From positions 32,441 through 96,440 of the forward strand of contig JASHTS010000128.1 in NCBI GenBank assembly GCA_030040425.1: a stretch of DNA of 64,000 nucleotides, given 5' to 3'. The stretch's first letter is position 1. Every line of letters begins with the position of its first letter. Source of the stretch: Acidobacteriaceae bacterium. GTDB lineage: Bacteria; Acidobacteriota; Terriglobia; Terriglobales; Acidobacteriaceae. Below, piece by piece: positions 9,057-18,856 of this stretch. Both the position numbers and the translations under genes were made by a program. The notes under the pieces are model-generated. The model saw nothing but the letters and a program-made list of their open reading frames with translations, was not told the origin of the DNA and did no database searches.

Positions 9057-9968
9057 ATGTGGCATTTACCGATCATTGCGGGCCAGGTTTTCAACGGCTT
9101 CAGTGTCGCTTCGATCCTGCTGCTGACGGCGTTGGGCTTGGCCTTGAGCTTCGGCCAGATGAACGTCATCAATATGGCGCATGGCGAGATGCTGATGTCC
9201 GGCGGTTACCTGTCTTACCTGGCCTGCAAATTTGTGCACGGCCCTGCCGCCTTTCCCTGTGCTCTGCTGACCGCGTTCGCTGGGGCGACTATTTTGGGTG
9301 CGCTGCTGGAGGTGTCGGTGATCCGCTGGCTCTACGGCAGGCCGCTGGATACACTGCTGGCCACCTGGGGCATCAGTTTGATCATGCAACAGGGCGCCCG
9401 CAGTATTTTTGGGGCGATTGGCGTGGAGGTGGTTGCGCCGCATTGGATGGACGAGTCCATTAACATCACGCACGGCTGGTTCGCCGGGCTTTCTCTTCCG
9501 TTTATCCGCATTTTCATCATCCTGCTGGCGGTCGCGGTTTTGGCGGGCCTTGCACTCTTCATCGCCCGCACCCGCTGGGGACAGTGGCTTCGCGCGGTCC
9601 ATCAGGACCGGGATATGGCCGGAGCGTTGGGCATCAACACCAAACGCGTGGATCTGATTGTTTTTGCATTGGGCTCGGGCGTAGCCGGTCTGGCCGGCGC
9701 AGCGTTGGCGCTGATCTCGCCGGTCACGCCCACGGTGGGACAAAGCTATATTGTCTATGCTTTTCTGGTGGTGATCGTGGGCGGACTGGGAAGCCTGTTG
9801 GGCACCACACTCGCCGCGTGCCTGGTGGGGTTGTTCTCCGCGGGTGCGCAGATGTTCACCAGCGTCAGCTTCTCCGACGTTCTCCTGCTGGTGATGGTGG
9901 TGGTGCTTATTCAATTCCGCCCCCGGGGTCTTGTGGCGACGCGCAGTCGCGCATTGAAGGAGGCGTGA
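9057..9968 (+). CDS. urtB: urea ABC transporter permease UrtB
   Basis: 303 residues, polytopic membrane protein of the LivH type. The N-terminal helix pair contains ALGLALSFGQMNVINMAHGE, the LivH/UrtB signature (GQ-NVINMAHGE). The segment RTRWGQWLRAVHQDRDMAGALGI resembles the cytoplasmic coupling loop that contacts the ATPases. It starts 33 nt after urtA and ends one base before the TTG start of urtC, so translational coupling is likely. It forms the membrane channel together with UrtC. Confidence 0.95.
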   Translation: MWHLPIIAGQVFNGFSVASILLLTALGLALSFGQMNVINMAHGEMLMSGGYLSYLACKFVHGPAAFPCALLTAFAGATILGALLEVSVIRWLYGRPLDTLLATWGISLIMQQGARSIFGAIGVEVVAPHWMDESINITHGWFAGLSLPFIRIFIILLAVAVLAGLALFIARTRWGQWLRAVHQDRDMAGALGINTKRVDLIVFALGSGVAGLAGAALALISPVTPTVGQSYIVYAFLVVIVGGLGSLLGTTLAACLVGLFSAGAQMFTSVSFSDVLLLVMVVVLIQFRPRGLVATRSRALKEA

Positions 9969-9969
9969 G

Positions 9970-11088
9970 TTGCGGCTGAAACACGTCTTCGATGGGCTGA
10001 TTCTGATTGCGCTGGCGCTCGCCCCGTATTATCTTTCCGCGTTTAACCTCTCGTTGCTGGGACGGTTCCTGGCATTGGCCATCCTCTCTCTTGGCCTGGT
10101 GCTGGTTTGGGGATGGGGTGGCATTCTCAGCCTGGGGCAGGGAATATTTTTCGGACTAGGCGCCTATGTGCTGGCCATGCACATGACGATGGTGTCACTC
10201 GGCCCCGGCGAACTGCCTGATTTCATGATGTGGAGCGGCCTCGACCACGTGCCCGCATGGTGGTCCGTCTTCCACAGCCCGGTTCTGACCCTGGCCTGCG
10301 TGGTCCTGCTGCCCATGGCGGCGGCCGCGATACTTGGATGGCTGATGTTCCATCGCCGCGTCGGCGGCGTCTACTTTGCGCTCATCACCCAGGCCCTGGC
10401 GCTGGCCTTCTCCACGCTGCTCATCAGCGAACAGGCGTATACCGGTGGGTTCAACGGCCTGACCAACTTCACCACGATTCTGGGCTACTCGGTCGACGGT
10501 CCCGATTTTGGACGCGGGCTTTACTGGGTCACGCTAGGCTTCCTCGCGCTGTCCTTTATTCTGTGCCAGTGGCTTCGCCGCACCAACTTCGGCAAGGTTC
10601 TGGTGGCCATACGCGACGGCGAAAACCGCGTCCGCTTTCTTGGCTACAATGCCATGGCGTACAAGACGGTCGCATTCGCGGCGGGCGGCGCGATGGCGGG
10701 GATCGCGGGAGCGCTTTATATGTTGCATCTGGGCGACATCTCGCCGGCGATGGTGGGTGTGATTCCTTCCATCGAGATGGTGGTGGCTGTTGCGGTGGGC
10801 GGCCGCGAAAGCCTAACCGGCGTAATCCTGGGGACGCTTCTGGTGAACTTCGGCAAGGACTGGATCAGCAACGCCATGCCGCAGCTTTGGCTCTTCGTAA
10901 TGGGTGCGCTGTTTGTGCTGGTGGTGACAGGGATGCGGGGAGGCCTTGCGAGCTTGCCGCAGATCTTTTTCCGGTTGTTGCATTGGCGGCATAAGAGAGT
11001 TGCGGGCGCACATGCCGCATCCGCCATCGAAGCCGGAAATCCCGCACCGACGGTCGAAGAAGAGGCGGGAGCGCAGAAGGCGGTATGA
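9970..11088 (+). CDS. urtC: urea ABC transporter permease UrtC
   Basis: 372 residues, LivM-type permease. The start is TTG 9970, one base after the urtB stop; no ATG or GTG in this frame fits the conserved N terminus. Hydrophobic helices run from about residue 8 to 340, with typical blocks WGWGGILSLGQGIFFGLGAY and VLVAIRDGENRVRFLGYNAM (coupling loop). The C-terminal 35 residues are hydrophilic and Ala/Glu-rich. It pairs with UrtB to form the urea translocation pore. Confidence 0.95.
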   Translation: MRLKHVFDGLILIALALAPYYLSAFNLSLLGRFLALAILSLGLVLVWGWGGILSLGQGIFFGLGAYVLAMHMTMVSLGPGELPDFMMWSGLDHVPAWWSVFHSPVLTLACVVLLPMAAAAILGWLMFHRRVGGVYFALITQALALAFSTLLISEQAYTGGFNGLTNFTTILGYSVDGPDFGRGLYWVTLGFLALSFILCQWLRRTNFGKVLVAIRDGENRVRFLGYNAMAYKTVAFAAGGAMAGIAGALYMLHLGDISPAMVGVIPSIEMVVAVAVGGRESLTGVILGTLLVNFGKDWISNAMPQLWLFVMGALFVLVVTGMRGGLASLPQIFFRLLHWRHKRVAGAHAASAIEAGNPAPTVEEEAGAQKAV

Positions 11089-11103
11089 GCGGAGGAGGTC
11101 GCA

Positions 11104-11868
11104 ATGACAGCGTCACTACTCGACGTTGAGGATCTGACGGTTGATTTTGACGGCTTCAAAGCCCTCGATGGCATGAGCCTGCACTTGGAGCCGAATTCTG
11201 TGCGCGTTCTCATCGGGCCCAACGGCGCCGGCAAGTCCACACTGTGCGACGCCATCATCGGGCGTGTGCATCCGACCTCGGGCAAGGTTGTCTTCAAGGG
11301 GAAAAACATCACTTCCTTGCCGGAATATGAGATCGTGCGCAAAGGGATTTGCCGGAAATTTCAAACGCCAGGCGTGCTCGAAAATCTGACTGTGGCGGAG
11401 AATCTGGCGCTTTCAGCGCGCAGCAGGCGGGAGTGCTGGAGATCTTTCGGTTGGACTCTCAGCGGGGAAGCGCGCCTGCGGGTGGAAGAGACGCTCGAAC
11501 TGATTGGTCTGACGGAAAAGCGGAATCAGCTTGCCGGAGAGTTGTCGCACGGGCAGAAACAGTGGCTGGAAATTGGCATGGTGGTTGCTTCCGACGCCGA
11601 TGTGCTCCTGCTGGACGAGCCGGCCGCCGGCATGTCCCACGGCGAAGCGGCGCAAACCGCGGAACTGATCCGCCGTCTCTCCCTGCGGCACAGTTTTCTG
11701 GTGATCGACCACGATATGACATTTGTGGCGCAGTTGGAGGCGCCGGTCAGCGTGATGCACATGGGGCGAATGCTCAAGGAAGGAACGCTCGAAGAAGTGC
11801 GCAACGACCCGCAAGTGGCCGCGGTCTATCTGGGCCGGGTCAAGGAGGTCGCCCGTGCTTGCGCTTGA
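11104..11868 (+). CDS. urtD: urea ABC transporter ATP-binding protein UrtD
   Basis: 254 residues, LivG-type ATPase. Walker A is GPNGAGKS (residues 38-45), the signature is LSHGQ (147-151) followed by QWLEIGM as in UrtD, and Walker B is VLLLDEP (167-173), followed by AAGMS. The stop overlaps the GTG start of urtE by 14 nt. It supplies ATP hydrolysis for urea import with UrtE. The 'SHGQKQWLEIGM' form of the signature separates UrtD from generic LivG. Confidence 0.95.
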   Translation: MTASLLDVEDLTVDFDGFKALDGMSLHLEPNSVRVLIGPNGAGKSTLCDAIIGRVHPTSGKVVFKGKNITSLPEYEIVRKGICRKFQTPGVLENLTVAENLALSARSRRECWRSFGWTLSGEARLRVEETLELIGLTEKRNQLAGELSHGQKQWLEIGMVVASDADVLLLDEPAAGMSHGEAAQTAELIRRLSLRHSFLVIDHDMTFVAQLEAPVSVMHMGRMLKEGTLEEVRNDPQVAAVYLGRVKEVARACA

Positions 11869-12562
11869 GGGTGTCTGCGCCGGATACGGCCAGAGTCGCG
11901 TGCTGGAAGCCGTGGGAATTTCGGTGGCCGAAGGCGAGGCAGTCACACTGCTGGGACGCAATGGCGTGGGCAAGACGACCCTGCTGCGCACCATCGTCGG
12001 CTTGCATCCAGCCGAGCAGGGAATCGTCAAGCTGAACAATGAGGACATCACCGATTTCCCCGCTTATAAGCGCGCACGCAAGGGAATCGGCTATGTTCCC
12101 CAAGGCCGAGGCATTTTTCCCCACTTAACCGTGGAGGAGAATCTGCGCACGGGTTTCGCCAGCCTGACTGGCCGGGCAGGCGGGGAACGCGAAACCATCC
12201 CCACATACATCTACGAATTGTTCCCCCTCCTGAACCGGGTTGCCGCGCGCAAGGGCGGGGTGCTGAGCGGAGGTGAACAGCAGCAACTGGCTCTCGCCAG
12301 GGCCCTGGTGGCGCAGCCCAAGCTGCTGATCCTCGACGAGCCGACGGAGGGCATTCAGCCTTCCATCGTGCAGCAGATCGAGGAAGTGCTGCGGGAGATT
12401 CGCACCCGGCTCAAAATTGCTATTCTTCTGGTGGAGCAATATCTGGACTTTGCATGGTCGATCGCGGACCGTTTTTACGTCATGCGCAGCGGAAGAATCA
12501 TCGATGAAGGCAATCCCCGTGAACGCGAGCCAGGCAGCGTGATTCATTGGCTCAATGTTTGA
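11855..12562 (+). CDS. urtE: urea ABC transporter ATP-binding protein UrtE
   Basis: 235 residues, LivF-type ATPase. It starts at GTG 11855, inside the end of urtD, with AAGGAGG at 11842-11848 upstream. Walker A is GRNGVGKT (residues 34-41), the signature LSGGEQQQ and Walker B LLILDEPTEGIQPSIV; the EGIQPSIV extension is characteristic of UrtE. The stop codon lies inside a perfect 13-bp tandem duplication that spans the junction with ureA. It completes the five-gene urea transporter. Confidence 0.95.
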   Translation: MLALEGVCAGYGQSRVLEAVGISVAEGEAVTLLGRNGVGKTTLLRTIVGLHPAEQGIVKLNNEDITDFPAYKRARKGIGYVPQGRGIFPHLTVEENLRTGFASLTGRAGGERETIPTYIYELFPLLNRVAARKGGVLSGGEQQQLALARALVAQPKLLILDEPTEGIQPSIVQQIEEVLREIRTRLKIAILLVEQYLDFAWSIADRFYVMRSGRIIDEGNPREREPGSVIHWLNV

Positions 12563-12582
12563 AGACGGCGTTTGAAGACGGC
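12557..12582 (+). repeat. 13-bp perfect tandem duplication at urtE/ureA junction
   Basis: GTTTGAAGACGGC occurs twice back to back (12557-12569 and 12570-12582). The first copy contains the urtE stop TGA and the second carries another TGA in another frame just before ureA ATG 12585. It lengthens what would otherwise be a roughly 9-nt gap to 22 nt. Confidence 0.95.
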
Positions 12583-12584
12583 AA

Positions 12585-12887
12585 ATGCACCTGACACCCC
12601 GAGAATCCGAAAAACTTCTCATCGCGGTGGCTGCCGACCTGGCACGCAAACGGCGTGACCGCGGACTCAAGCTGAACTACCCCGAAGCGGTCGCACTGAT
12701 CAGCGCTGAGATTCTGGAAAAGATCCGCGACGGGAACACGGTCTCGGAACTGATGGACTGCGGAGCCGCCATCCTGACCCGCGAGGACGTGATGGAAGGC
12801 GTGCCGGAGATGGTGAAGGAGGTGCAGATTGAAGGCACCTTTCCTGACGGCACCAAGCTGGTGACTGTACACAATCCGATACGATGA
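12585..12887 (+). CDS. ureA: urease gamma subunit
   Basis: 100 residues, the normal UreA length, opening with [13 protein letters not shown] and containing [14 protein letters not shown] and [12 protein letters not shown], all classic urease gamma blocks, and ending [11 protein letters not shown] 12585 lies just after the tandem duplication, with only a weak ribosome site. Its stop overlaps ureB by four bases (ATGA). It forms the structural urease with UreB and UreC in the cytoplasm. Confidence 0.97.
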   Translation: MHLTPRESEKLLIAVAADLARKRRDRGLKLNYPEAVALISAEILEKIRDGNTVSELMDCGAAILTREDVMEGVPEMVKEVQIEGTFPDGTKLVTVHNPIR

Positions 12888-13282
12888 TCGGCTCCGAAGG
12901 GAGGCGGCGCATGATTCCCGGAGAGTATTTGTTGGCGGAAACGCCCATCATGGCCAACCCCGGCCGCGCGACCCGCGAACTGGAAGTTGTCAATACCGCC
13001 GACCGGCCCATTCAAATAGGGTCGCATTTTCATTTTTTCGAGGCCAATAAGGCACTGCGCTTCGATCGCTCCCTGGCCTTCGGCACGCGCCTCAACGTGC
13101 CCGCCGGCACAGCTGTGCGTTTTGAGCCAGGGGACAGCAAACGGGTTCGGCTGGTCGCAATCGGCGGGGAAGCTGCTGTTTTTGGTCTGAATGGGCTGAC
13201 CAACGGCGCCACCGGCGATGCGCATCGCGAGGCCGCTATTGGCCGGGCTCGGAGCCTTGAGTTTCTGGGAGTGGACTCTTGA
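12884..13282 (+). CDS. ureB: urease beta subunit
   Basis: 132 residues. The core starts at [13 protein letters not shown] (residue 10), so the first nine residues (MIGSEGRRR) are an extension or translation begins at ATG 12911. Family blocks [20 protein letters not shown] and [11 protein letters not shown] are present, as is [15 protein letters not shown] 12884 overlaps the ureA stop, which favours coupled initiation. The end overlaps the ureC TTG start by four bases. Confidence 0.96.
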   Translation: MIGSEGRRRMIPGEYLLAETPIMANPGRATRELEVVNTADRPIQIGSHFHFFEANKALRFDRSLAFGTRLNVPAGTAVRFEPGDSKRVRLVAIGGEAAVFGLNGLTNGATGDAHREAAIGRARSLEFLGVDS

Positions 13283-14997
13283 CTCTCAGAATTCCACGCC
13301 GCCAATATGCAGACCTCTACGGCCCGACGGCGGGAGACCGCGTGCGTCTTGCCGACACGGATCTCTTCATCGAGATCGAGCGCGATTTAACGACACCCGG
13401 TGATGAAACGAAATTCGGTGGCGGCAAGGTGCTGCGCGACGGCATGGGACAATCTGCGCGAGCGACCTCGGCAGAGGGAGTGCTGGATGCTGTCGTCACC
13501 AACGCTGTGATCGTCGATCACTGGGGCGTTGTCAAGGCCGATATCGGCATTCGCGGCGGACGCATTGTGGCCGTGGGTAAGGCGGGAAATCCCGACATGA
13601 TGGACGGTGTGACACCCGGCATGGTGGTGGGTGCAGCTACCGAGGTGATTGCCGGGGAAGGCAAGATCGTCACAGCAGGGGGCGTGGATTCGCATGTCCA
13701 CTTCATCTGTCCGCAATTGGTATGGGCGGCCCTGTCTGGGGGGCTGACTACGCTGTTGGGAGGAGGAACTGGACCGGCAGCCGGGACCAACGCCACCACT
13801 TGCACTCCCGGCCCGTGGAATATGGATCGCATGTTGCAGGCCGCGGACGCGTTTCCCGTCAATCTGGGTTTTCTAGGAAAGGGCAATGCCTCGTTTCCAG
13901 CGCCGCTGCGCGAGCAGATCGAGCGTGGCGCTATCGGCCTCAAGCTCCATGAGGACTGGGGCAGCACTCCGGCTGCCATCGACTGCGCGCTCTCGGTCGC
14001 CGAAGATTTCGATGTGCAGATCGCCATCCATACCGACACGCTGAACGAAGCAGGATTTGTCCAGGATTCTATCCAGGCATTCAAAGGGCGTACGATTCAC
14101 ACCTATCACACCGAAGGTGCGGGAGGTGGGCATGCGCCTGACATCATCAAAGTGTGCGGCGAAGCGAATTGCCTGCCATCGTCGACCAACCCGACCATGC
14201 CGTTCACGGTGAACACTCTTGACGAGCACCTGGACATGTTGATGGTCTGCCATCACTTGAATCCATCCATTCCCGAAGACCTGGCTTTCGCCGAGTCGCG
14301 CATCCGCGCCGAGACCATTGCCGCGGAGGATGTGCTGCATGATTTGGGCGCCATCAGCATGATGTCCTCCGATGCGCAGGCCATGGGCCGCATCGGCGAG
14401 GTGGTTTTGCGAACCTGGCAAACAGCCGACAAGATGAAGCGGCAAAGAGGACCGCTCGCCGGGGAGAACCCGGGCAGCGACAATCTCCGCGTGCGCCGCT
14501 ACGTGGCCAAATACACCATCAACCCGGCCATCGCGCACGGCATCTCGCAAGAGGTGGGATCGATTGAAGCCGGCAAGCTGGCCGACCTGGTGCTATGGTC
14601 GCCGGCATTTTTTGGCGTCAAGCCGGAGATGGTGGTCAAAGGCGGCTTTATCGCGTGGTCGGTGATGGGTGACGCCAACGCCTCCATCCCCACACCGCAA
14701 CCGGTGATCTACCGGCCCATGTTCGGCGCCTTTGCCGGCGCCATGCACGCCACCAGCCTCACCTTCGTTTCGCAAGCGGCAATGAGTGCGGGCATTCCCG
14801 GCGAATTGAGCCTGAAGAAACAAACAGCCGCCGTGCGCCACTGCCGCAATCTCAGCAAACGCGAAATGATCAATAACGATGCTCTACCGCGCATCGACGT
14901 CGATCCGGAGACCTACCAGGTGCGGGCGGACGGCGAATGGCTTACCTGCGATCCGGTCTCCGTGCTCCCCTTGGCGCAGCGCTACTTTTTATTCTGA
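13279..14997 (+). CDS. ureC: urease alpha (catalytic) subunit
   Basis: 572 residues, TTG start at 13279 overlapping the ureB stop (TTGA). All active-site residues can be read, each five positions later than in Klebsiella urease: nickel ligands His139 and His141 (SHVHF), carbamylated Lys222 (GLKLHEDWG), His251 (AIHTDT), His277 (HTYHTEG) and Asp365 (SSDAQAMG), plus flap Cys324 (MVCHHL). The enzyme should therefore be active, hydrolysing urea to ammonia and carbamate. It is downstream of the urea transporter, giving a transport-and-hydrolysis unit. Confidence 0.98.
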   Translation: MTLRIPRRQYADLYGPTAGDRVRLADTDLFIEIERDLTTPGDETKFGGGKVLRDGMGQSARATSAEGVLDAVVTNAVIVDHWGVVKADIGIRGGRIVAVGKAGNPDMMDGVTPGMVVGAATEVIAGEGKIVTAGGVDSHVHFICPQLVWAALSGGLTTLLGGGTGPAAGTNATTCTPGPWNMDRMLQAADAFPVNLGFLGKGNASFPAPLREQIERGAIGLKLHEDWGSTPAAIDCALSVAEDFDVQIAIHTDTLNEAGFVQDSIQAFKGRTIHTYHTEGAGGGHAPDIIKVCGEANCLPSSTNPTMPFTVNTLDEHLDMLMVCHHLNPSIPEDLAFAESRIRAETIAAEDVLHDLGAISMMSSDAQAMGRIGEVVLRTWQTADKMKRQRGPLAGENPGSDNLRVRRYVAKYTINPAIAHGISQEVGSIEAGKLADLVLWSPAFFGVKPEMVVKGGFIAWSVMGDANASIPTPQPVIYRPMFGAFAGAMHATSLTFVSQAAMSAGIPGELSLKKQTAAVRHCRNLSKREMINNDALPRIDVDPETYQVRADGEWLTCDPVSVLPLAQRYFLF

Positions 14998-15000
14998 CCT

Positions 15001-15465
15001 ATGGCGAACGATACTCAAATGCTTATGATCGATCATTTGATCGGCCACACCCACGCGGCAGAAGTACAAGGGCGGCAATGCGATAGCCTGGTGCTTACTT
15101 CCGAACAGCGCCGCTGGGTGCGCGGGCGCTTCGTCAGCGCGCGGGGCCGTGAAGTGGCACTGGCGCTTCCCACGGGAACGGTTCTCCAGCCGGAGCAAAT
15201 CCTGTGGATGGAAGACGATTGGTATCTGCAAGTGCAAGCTGCCCCCGAACCTGTTCTTGCGATCTCCCCAACGGATGCCCGTAGCGCTGTAAGCATTGCG
15301 TTTGAAGTGGGAAACCGGCATTTTCCTCTGGCCATGGACGAAGAAAAATTGCTCGTCCCCGACGACCCTGCGATGGTGCAATTACTCAACCGGCTTGGCG
15401 TTGCGTGGGAGCGGGCGAACGCGATCTTCCAGCCCATCGGTCATGCGCACCGCCATGAGCACTAG
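15001..15465 (+). CDS. ureE: urease accessory protein UreE (nickel metallochaperone)
   Basis: 154 residues, beginning 3 nt after the ureC stop. An N-terminal peptide-binding-like domain (LVLTSEQRRWVRGRF, ALALPTGTVL) is followed by the metal-binding domain with GNRHFPLAMDEEKLLVP. The C terminus is short and His-bearing (GHAHRHEH) rather than a long poly-His tail. It delivers Ni to the UreDFG-urease complex. Its 3' end overlaps ureF. Confidence 0.95.
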   Translation: MANDTQMLMIDHLIGHTHAAEVQGRQCDSLVLTSEQRRWVRGRFVSARGREVALALPTGTVLQPEQILWMEDDWYLQVQAAPEPVLAISPTDARSAVSIAFEVGNRHFPLAMDEEKLLVPDDPAMVQLLNRLGVAWERANAIFQPIGHAHRHEH

Positions 15466-16140
15466 ACACTGGACAACGCTCCTGCAATTCAGCGACGGGC
15501 TCTTTCCCGCCGGAGCCTACGCGCACTCCTTTGGCCTGGAATGGTACGTGCAGGCGGGCATGGTTGGCGATGCGGCATCGCTCGAGTCGCTGGTGCGGGG
15601 CAATCTGGAGGCCTCTGTCGCGCCTACCGATGCGGTGGTGTTGCTCTGCTCCTGGAGGGCCGCGCACGCGGAAGAGTTCGAATCGTGCCTGCGTATCGAC
15701 GCGATGGCCGATGCCCTCAAAGCTGCCGAGGAATTGCGCAACGCCAGCCGCCAGATGGGTCGTCAAACGCTGCGCATCGCCAGCAGTTTCCTGGCGCACG
15801 ATCTGACGCAGACCTTCTTTCGCTCGGTTGAAAAGTGTCAGACGCCGGGCCATCATCCGGTGGCCCTTGGCATCGTCGGCAGCGCTCTCCAATGGGAGCC
15901 GCGGGAGATGATCGCCGCCTATCTCTATTCTTCAAGTGCTATGCTGGTGAACTCTGCGTTGCGTCTCTTTCCTCTGGGCCAGCTTGCCGGGCAGCGCATT
16001 CTTTGGAATCTGCAGCCGCTCTTTGGCCGTTTAGCCACGGAAGTCTTGAGCAAAGGCGAAAAGGACGTCTGGAGCTTTGCTCCCGCCTTGGAGATTGCAG
16101 CGATGCGTCACTCGACCCTCGATGCGAGGTTGTTCCGATC

Positions 16141-16144
<4 letters not shown>
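15455..16144 (+). CDS. ureF: urease accessory protein UreF
   Basis: 229 residues from ATG 15455, giving [20 protein letters not shown], the conserved UreF start; ATG 15443 is four codons upstream and also possible. [18 protein letters not shown] is the hallmark. The frame extends to 15296 but that part lies inside ureE. It is mostly helical and acts as the GTPase-activating partner of UreG during urease maturation. The stop overlaps ureG by four bases (ATGA). Confidence 0.94.
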
Positions 16145-16729
<585 letters not shown>

Positions 16730-16752
<23 letters not shown>

Positions 16753-17578
16753 CCGAGTAGGGCGCGACGGGCGGCTATCATTGCGCTTCGCTCGGCGCGG
16801 GCCGCGCACCGATCTCGTTCGTTCCAGCTATACTCTGCCCCTGCAAGTGCTCGCGCCGCTGGCAATGGAAGACGGCTCGGCTTATCTCGTGCTCCTCAAC
16901 CCTACCGGCGGAGTGCTGGGTGGAGATCGCCTGACCAGCGAAATCGTACTTGAACCGTTCGCGCATGCAAGCCTGACCACCTCGTCCGCGACGCGGGTCT
17001 ATCGCACCGACAATCTGCCGGCCATACAGGATACTGTTATCCGCGTGGGCGGAGGCGCGACCATCGAGTATTTTCCCGATCATCTGATTCCCCATCCGGG
17101 CGCGGCTCTGCGCCAATCGCTGCGAGTGGAGATCGACCGCGGCGGCCGCGCCCTCTTTTGGGAGGCGATGGCCTGTGGACGCATAGGACGAAACGAGCGC
17201 TGGGAATTCCGCCAAATAGTCACGGAGGTCGAGGTCTTGGTGCGAGAAAAACCGGCATGGCTCAGCCGTGCCCGGATCGATCCCGACGTTTTGGCTCCGA
17301 AACGGCCTGGCCTCGCAGAAGCCTATGCGTACACCGGTTCGCTGGCGATTATTGCCGATGGCTTTACGCAATGGCCGCAGTTGATCGCGGAGATAAGCCG
17401 GGAGCTTGCAGCCTTTCCTGAGGTGCATGGCGGCGTTAGCAAGTTGACGGGAGACGGTTGTCTGGTTCGTGTGCTCGCGAATTCTGCAATCCGCCTGACT
17501 GGAATCTGCACCTCGTTGTGGGCTATCGGTCGTGCCATGGTGCTGGGCTTGCCCGCGTTTGAATCGAGGAAGTTTTGA
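16730..17578 (+). CDS. ureD: urease accessory protein UreD (UreH)
   Basis: 282 residues if started at GTG 16730, which overlaps ureG by 23 nt; the frame is open further up but only inside ureG. The family start [20 protein letters not shown] is directly downstream. [22 protein letters not shown] and LIPHPGA are UreD signatures. UreD is the scaffold that carries UreF and UreG to apo-urease. It closes the cluster here, whereas in many operons ureD comes first. The exact start is uncertain. Confidence 0.92.
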
Positions 17579-17870
17579 ACAGGTTTTGCGATTCCGGATC
17601 AGCTTTCAGGAAAATGGCTCCGAACCGCGTGCAATTTGCGGGCGGAATCGAGCGCAACCGAAGCATCTCGGCAAGTGGAACCGAGCTCTCCTGGACAGCG
17701 GCCAGTGTGTCAGCGCTCAATTAAGGAACCTTGAACTTCACCGCAAAGATTGCGTTACAAAACGCGCGCGTTCCTGATCGCTAGCCGACCTTTCGATACC
17801 ATTCCGGGCTCGATAAGTGACTTGGCGATTCGGCACTCATCAGGGACCGGAAGGGGTGTTCAACCGAGTT

Positions 17871-18494
17871 TCAGTCGCGCCGCGTGGAAGGTTGCGCCGG
17901 GGTCGTGCGCTGACGCGACAGGCAGAACCACGCCTTTGCGCCGTGATCCCGGAATTCGGCTGAACGCAATTCGATGATCTCCAGCGCAGGCTCGATGGCG
18001 AGGGTGATCTCGCGCGCCGAGCGGCGCGGCGGACCGACTTCGCGCGGCGGACCTTCAGTGCTGCCGATCAAGCTCAGCCACAATCCGCCCGGCGCCAGGA
18101 CGGCACCGACTTGTGCCGCGAAACGCCCTCTCTCCTCCGCTTCATCGAACACATGGAAGCAACCGCGATCGAACACAAACTGGAACGGTCCGCCGGGCGG
18201 AGGCGCGGCGAGAAAATCCAATGCAGCAAAACGACAGCGCAGCGCGCGCCCCTCCATTTTGGCGTGGGCTCTCTCTACAGCGAGTGGCGAGAGATCGATT
18301 CCGAGTACATCGAAGCCGCGTTCTGCCATCCAAAAGGCATTCGTACCGGTACCTGCGCCGATCTCAAGCACAGAACCGGGCGTAAGCGCGCCCGAAGTGA
18401 CGAACTCGACGAGCACAGGCTCCGGTTGCCCAGTATCCCAGGGCAACTGTCCCGCGGCGTAGGCCTCATTCCATGCGGGGTGCGGCATCACCAT
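17871..18494 (-). CDS. class I SAM-dependent methyltransferase
   Basis: 207 residues with a Rossmann motif I, VLEIGAGTGTN (residues 43-53), and an acidic residue at the end of strand 2 (FDVLGIDLS). WNEAYAAGQLPWDTGQPEP at the N terminus resembles thiopurine-methyltransferase/TehB-like small-molecule methyltransferases. No membrane or extra domain is present. Start ATG 18494 or the in-frame ATG 18488 are both possible. The substrate is unknown. It converges with the urease operon and has no evident functional link to it. Confidence 0.85.
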   Translation of the reverse strand: MVMPHPAWNEAYAAGQLPWDTGQPEPVLVEFVTSGALTPGSVLEIGAGTGTNAFWMAERGFDVLGIDLSPLAVERAHAKMEGRALRCRFAALDFLAAPPPGGPFQFVFDRGCFHVFDEAEERGRFAAQVGAVLAPGGLWLSLIGSTEGPPREVGPPRRSAREITLAIEPALEIIELRSAEFRDHGAKAWFCLSRQRTTPAQPSTRRD

Positions 18495-18856
18495 ACGAGT
18501 TTATCCGACGGTGTTCTGTTTTGGTGAGCGATTCGGCGATAACGCGCCAGTGCAAAACTGACAAGAACCCGTTTAAGGGGACCTATTGTCTCATTGCACG
18601 TAAGCCCGGCCTGTTGAAAGTTTGGAACCTTCCAGCAATTCCGTGCTCGAGAATCTATCCAGCCGGGCGAGATCCTGCACGTCTCAAAAGCGGTTCACGC
18701 AGGCCGTCGCTAAGCCTCCGAAAATCTATGTCCCGACCTCCCTGTTCCGGCTGTTCCACAAGGCGCAGCTAAGAAAACAGGGTGCCATTTAAGTCTCCGA
18801 TTGGACCTGCCTGGCATCTTCAATACCAGCTTCGATCAGCTTACAGCGCCCGGTCT
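18495..18856. other. intergenic stretch without a supported gene
   Basis: About 360 bases between the methyltransferase start and the end of the MGH1-like gene. Both strands were read; only short frames without family resemblance were seen. It should hold the methyltransferase promoter. Confidence 0.5.

Noticed and set aside
17523..17720. 65-codon minus-strand frame after ureD
   Set aside because: Overlaps the end of ureD, has no ribosome site and no recognisable motif.
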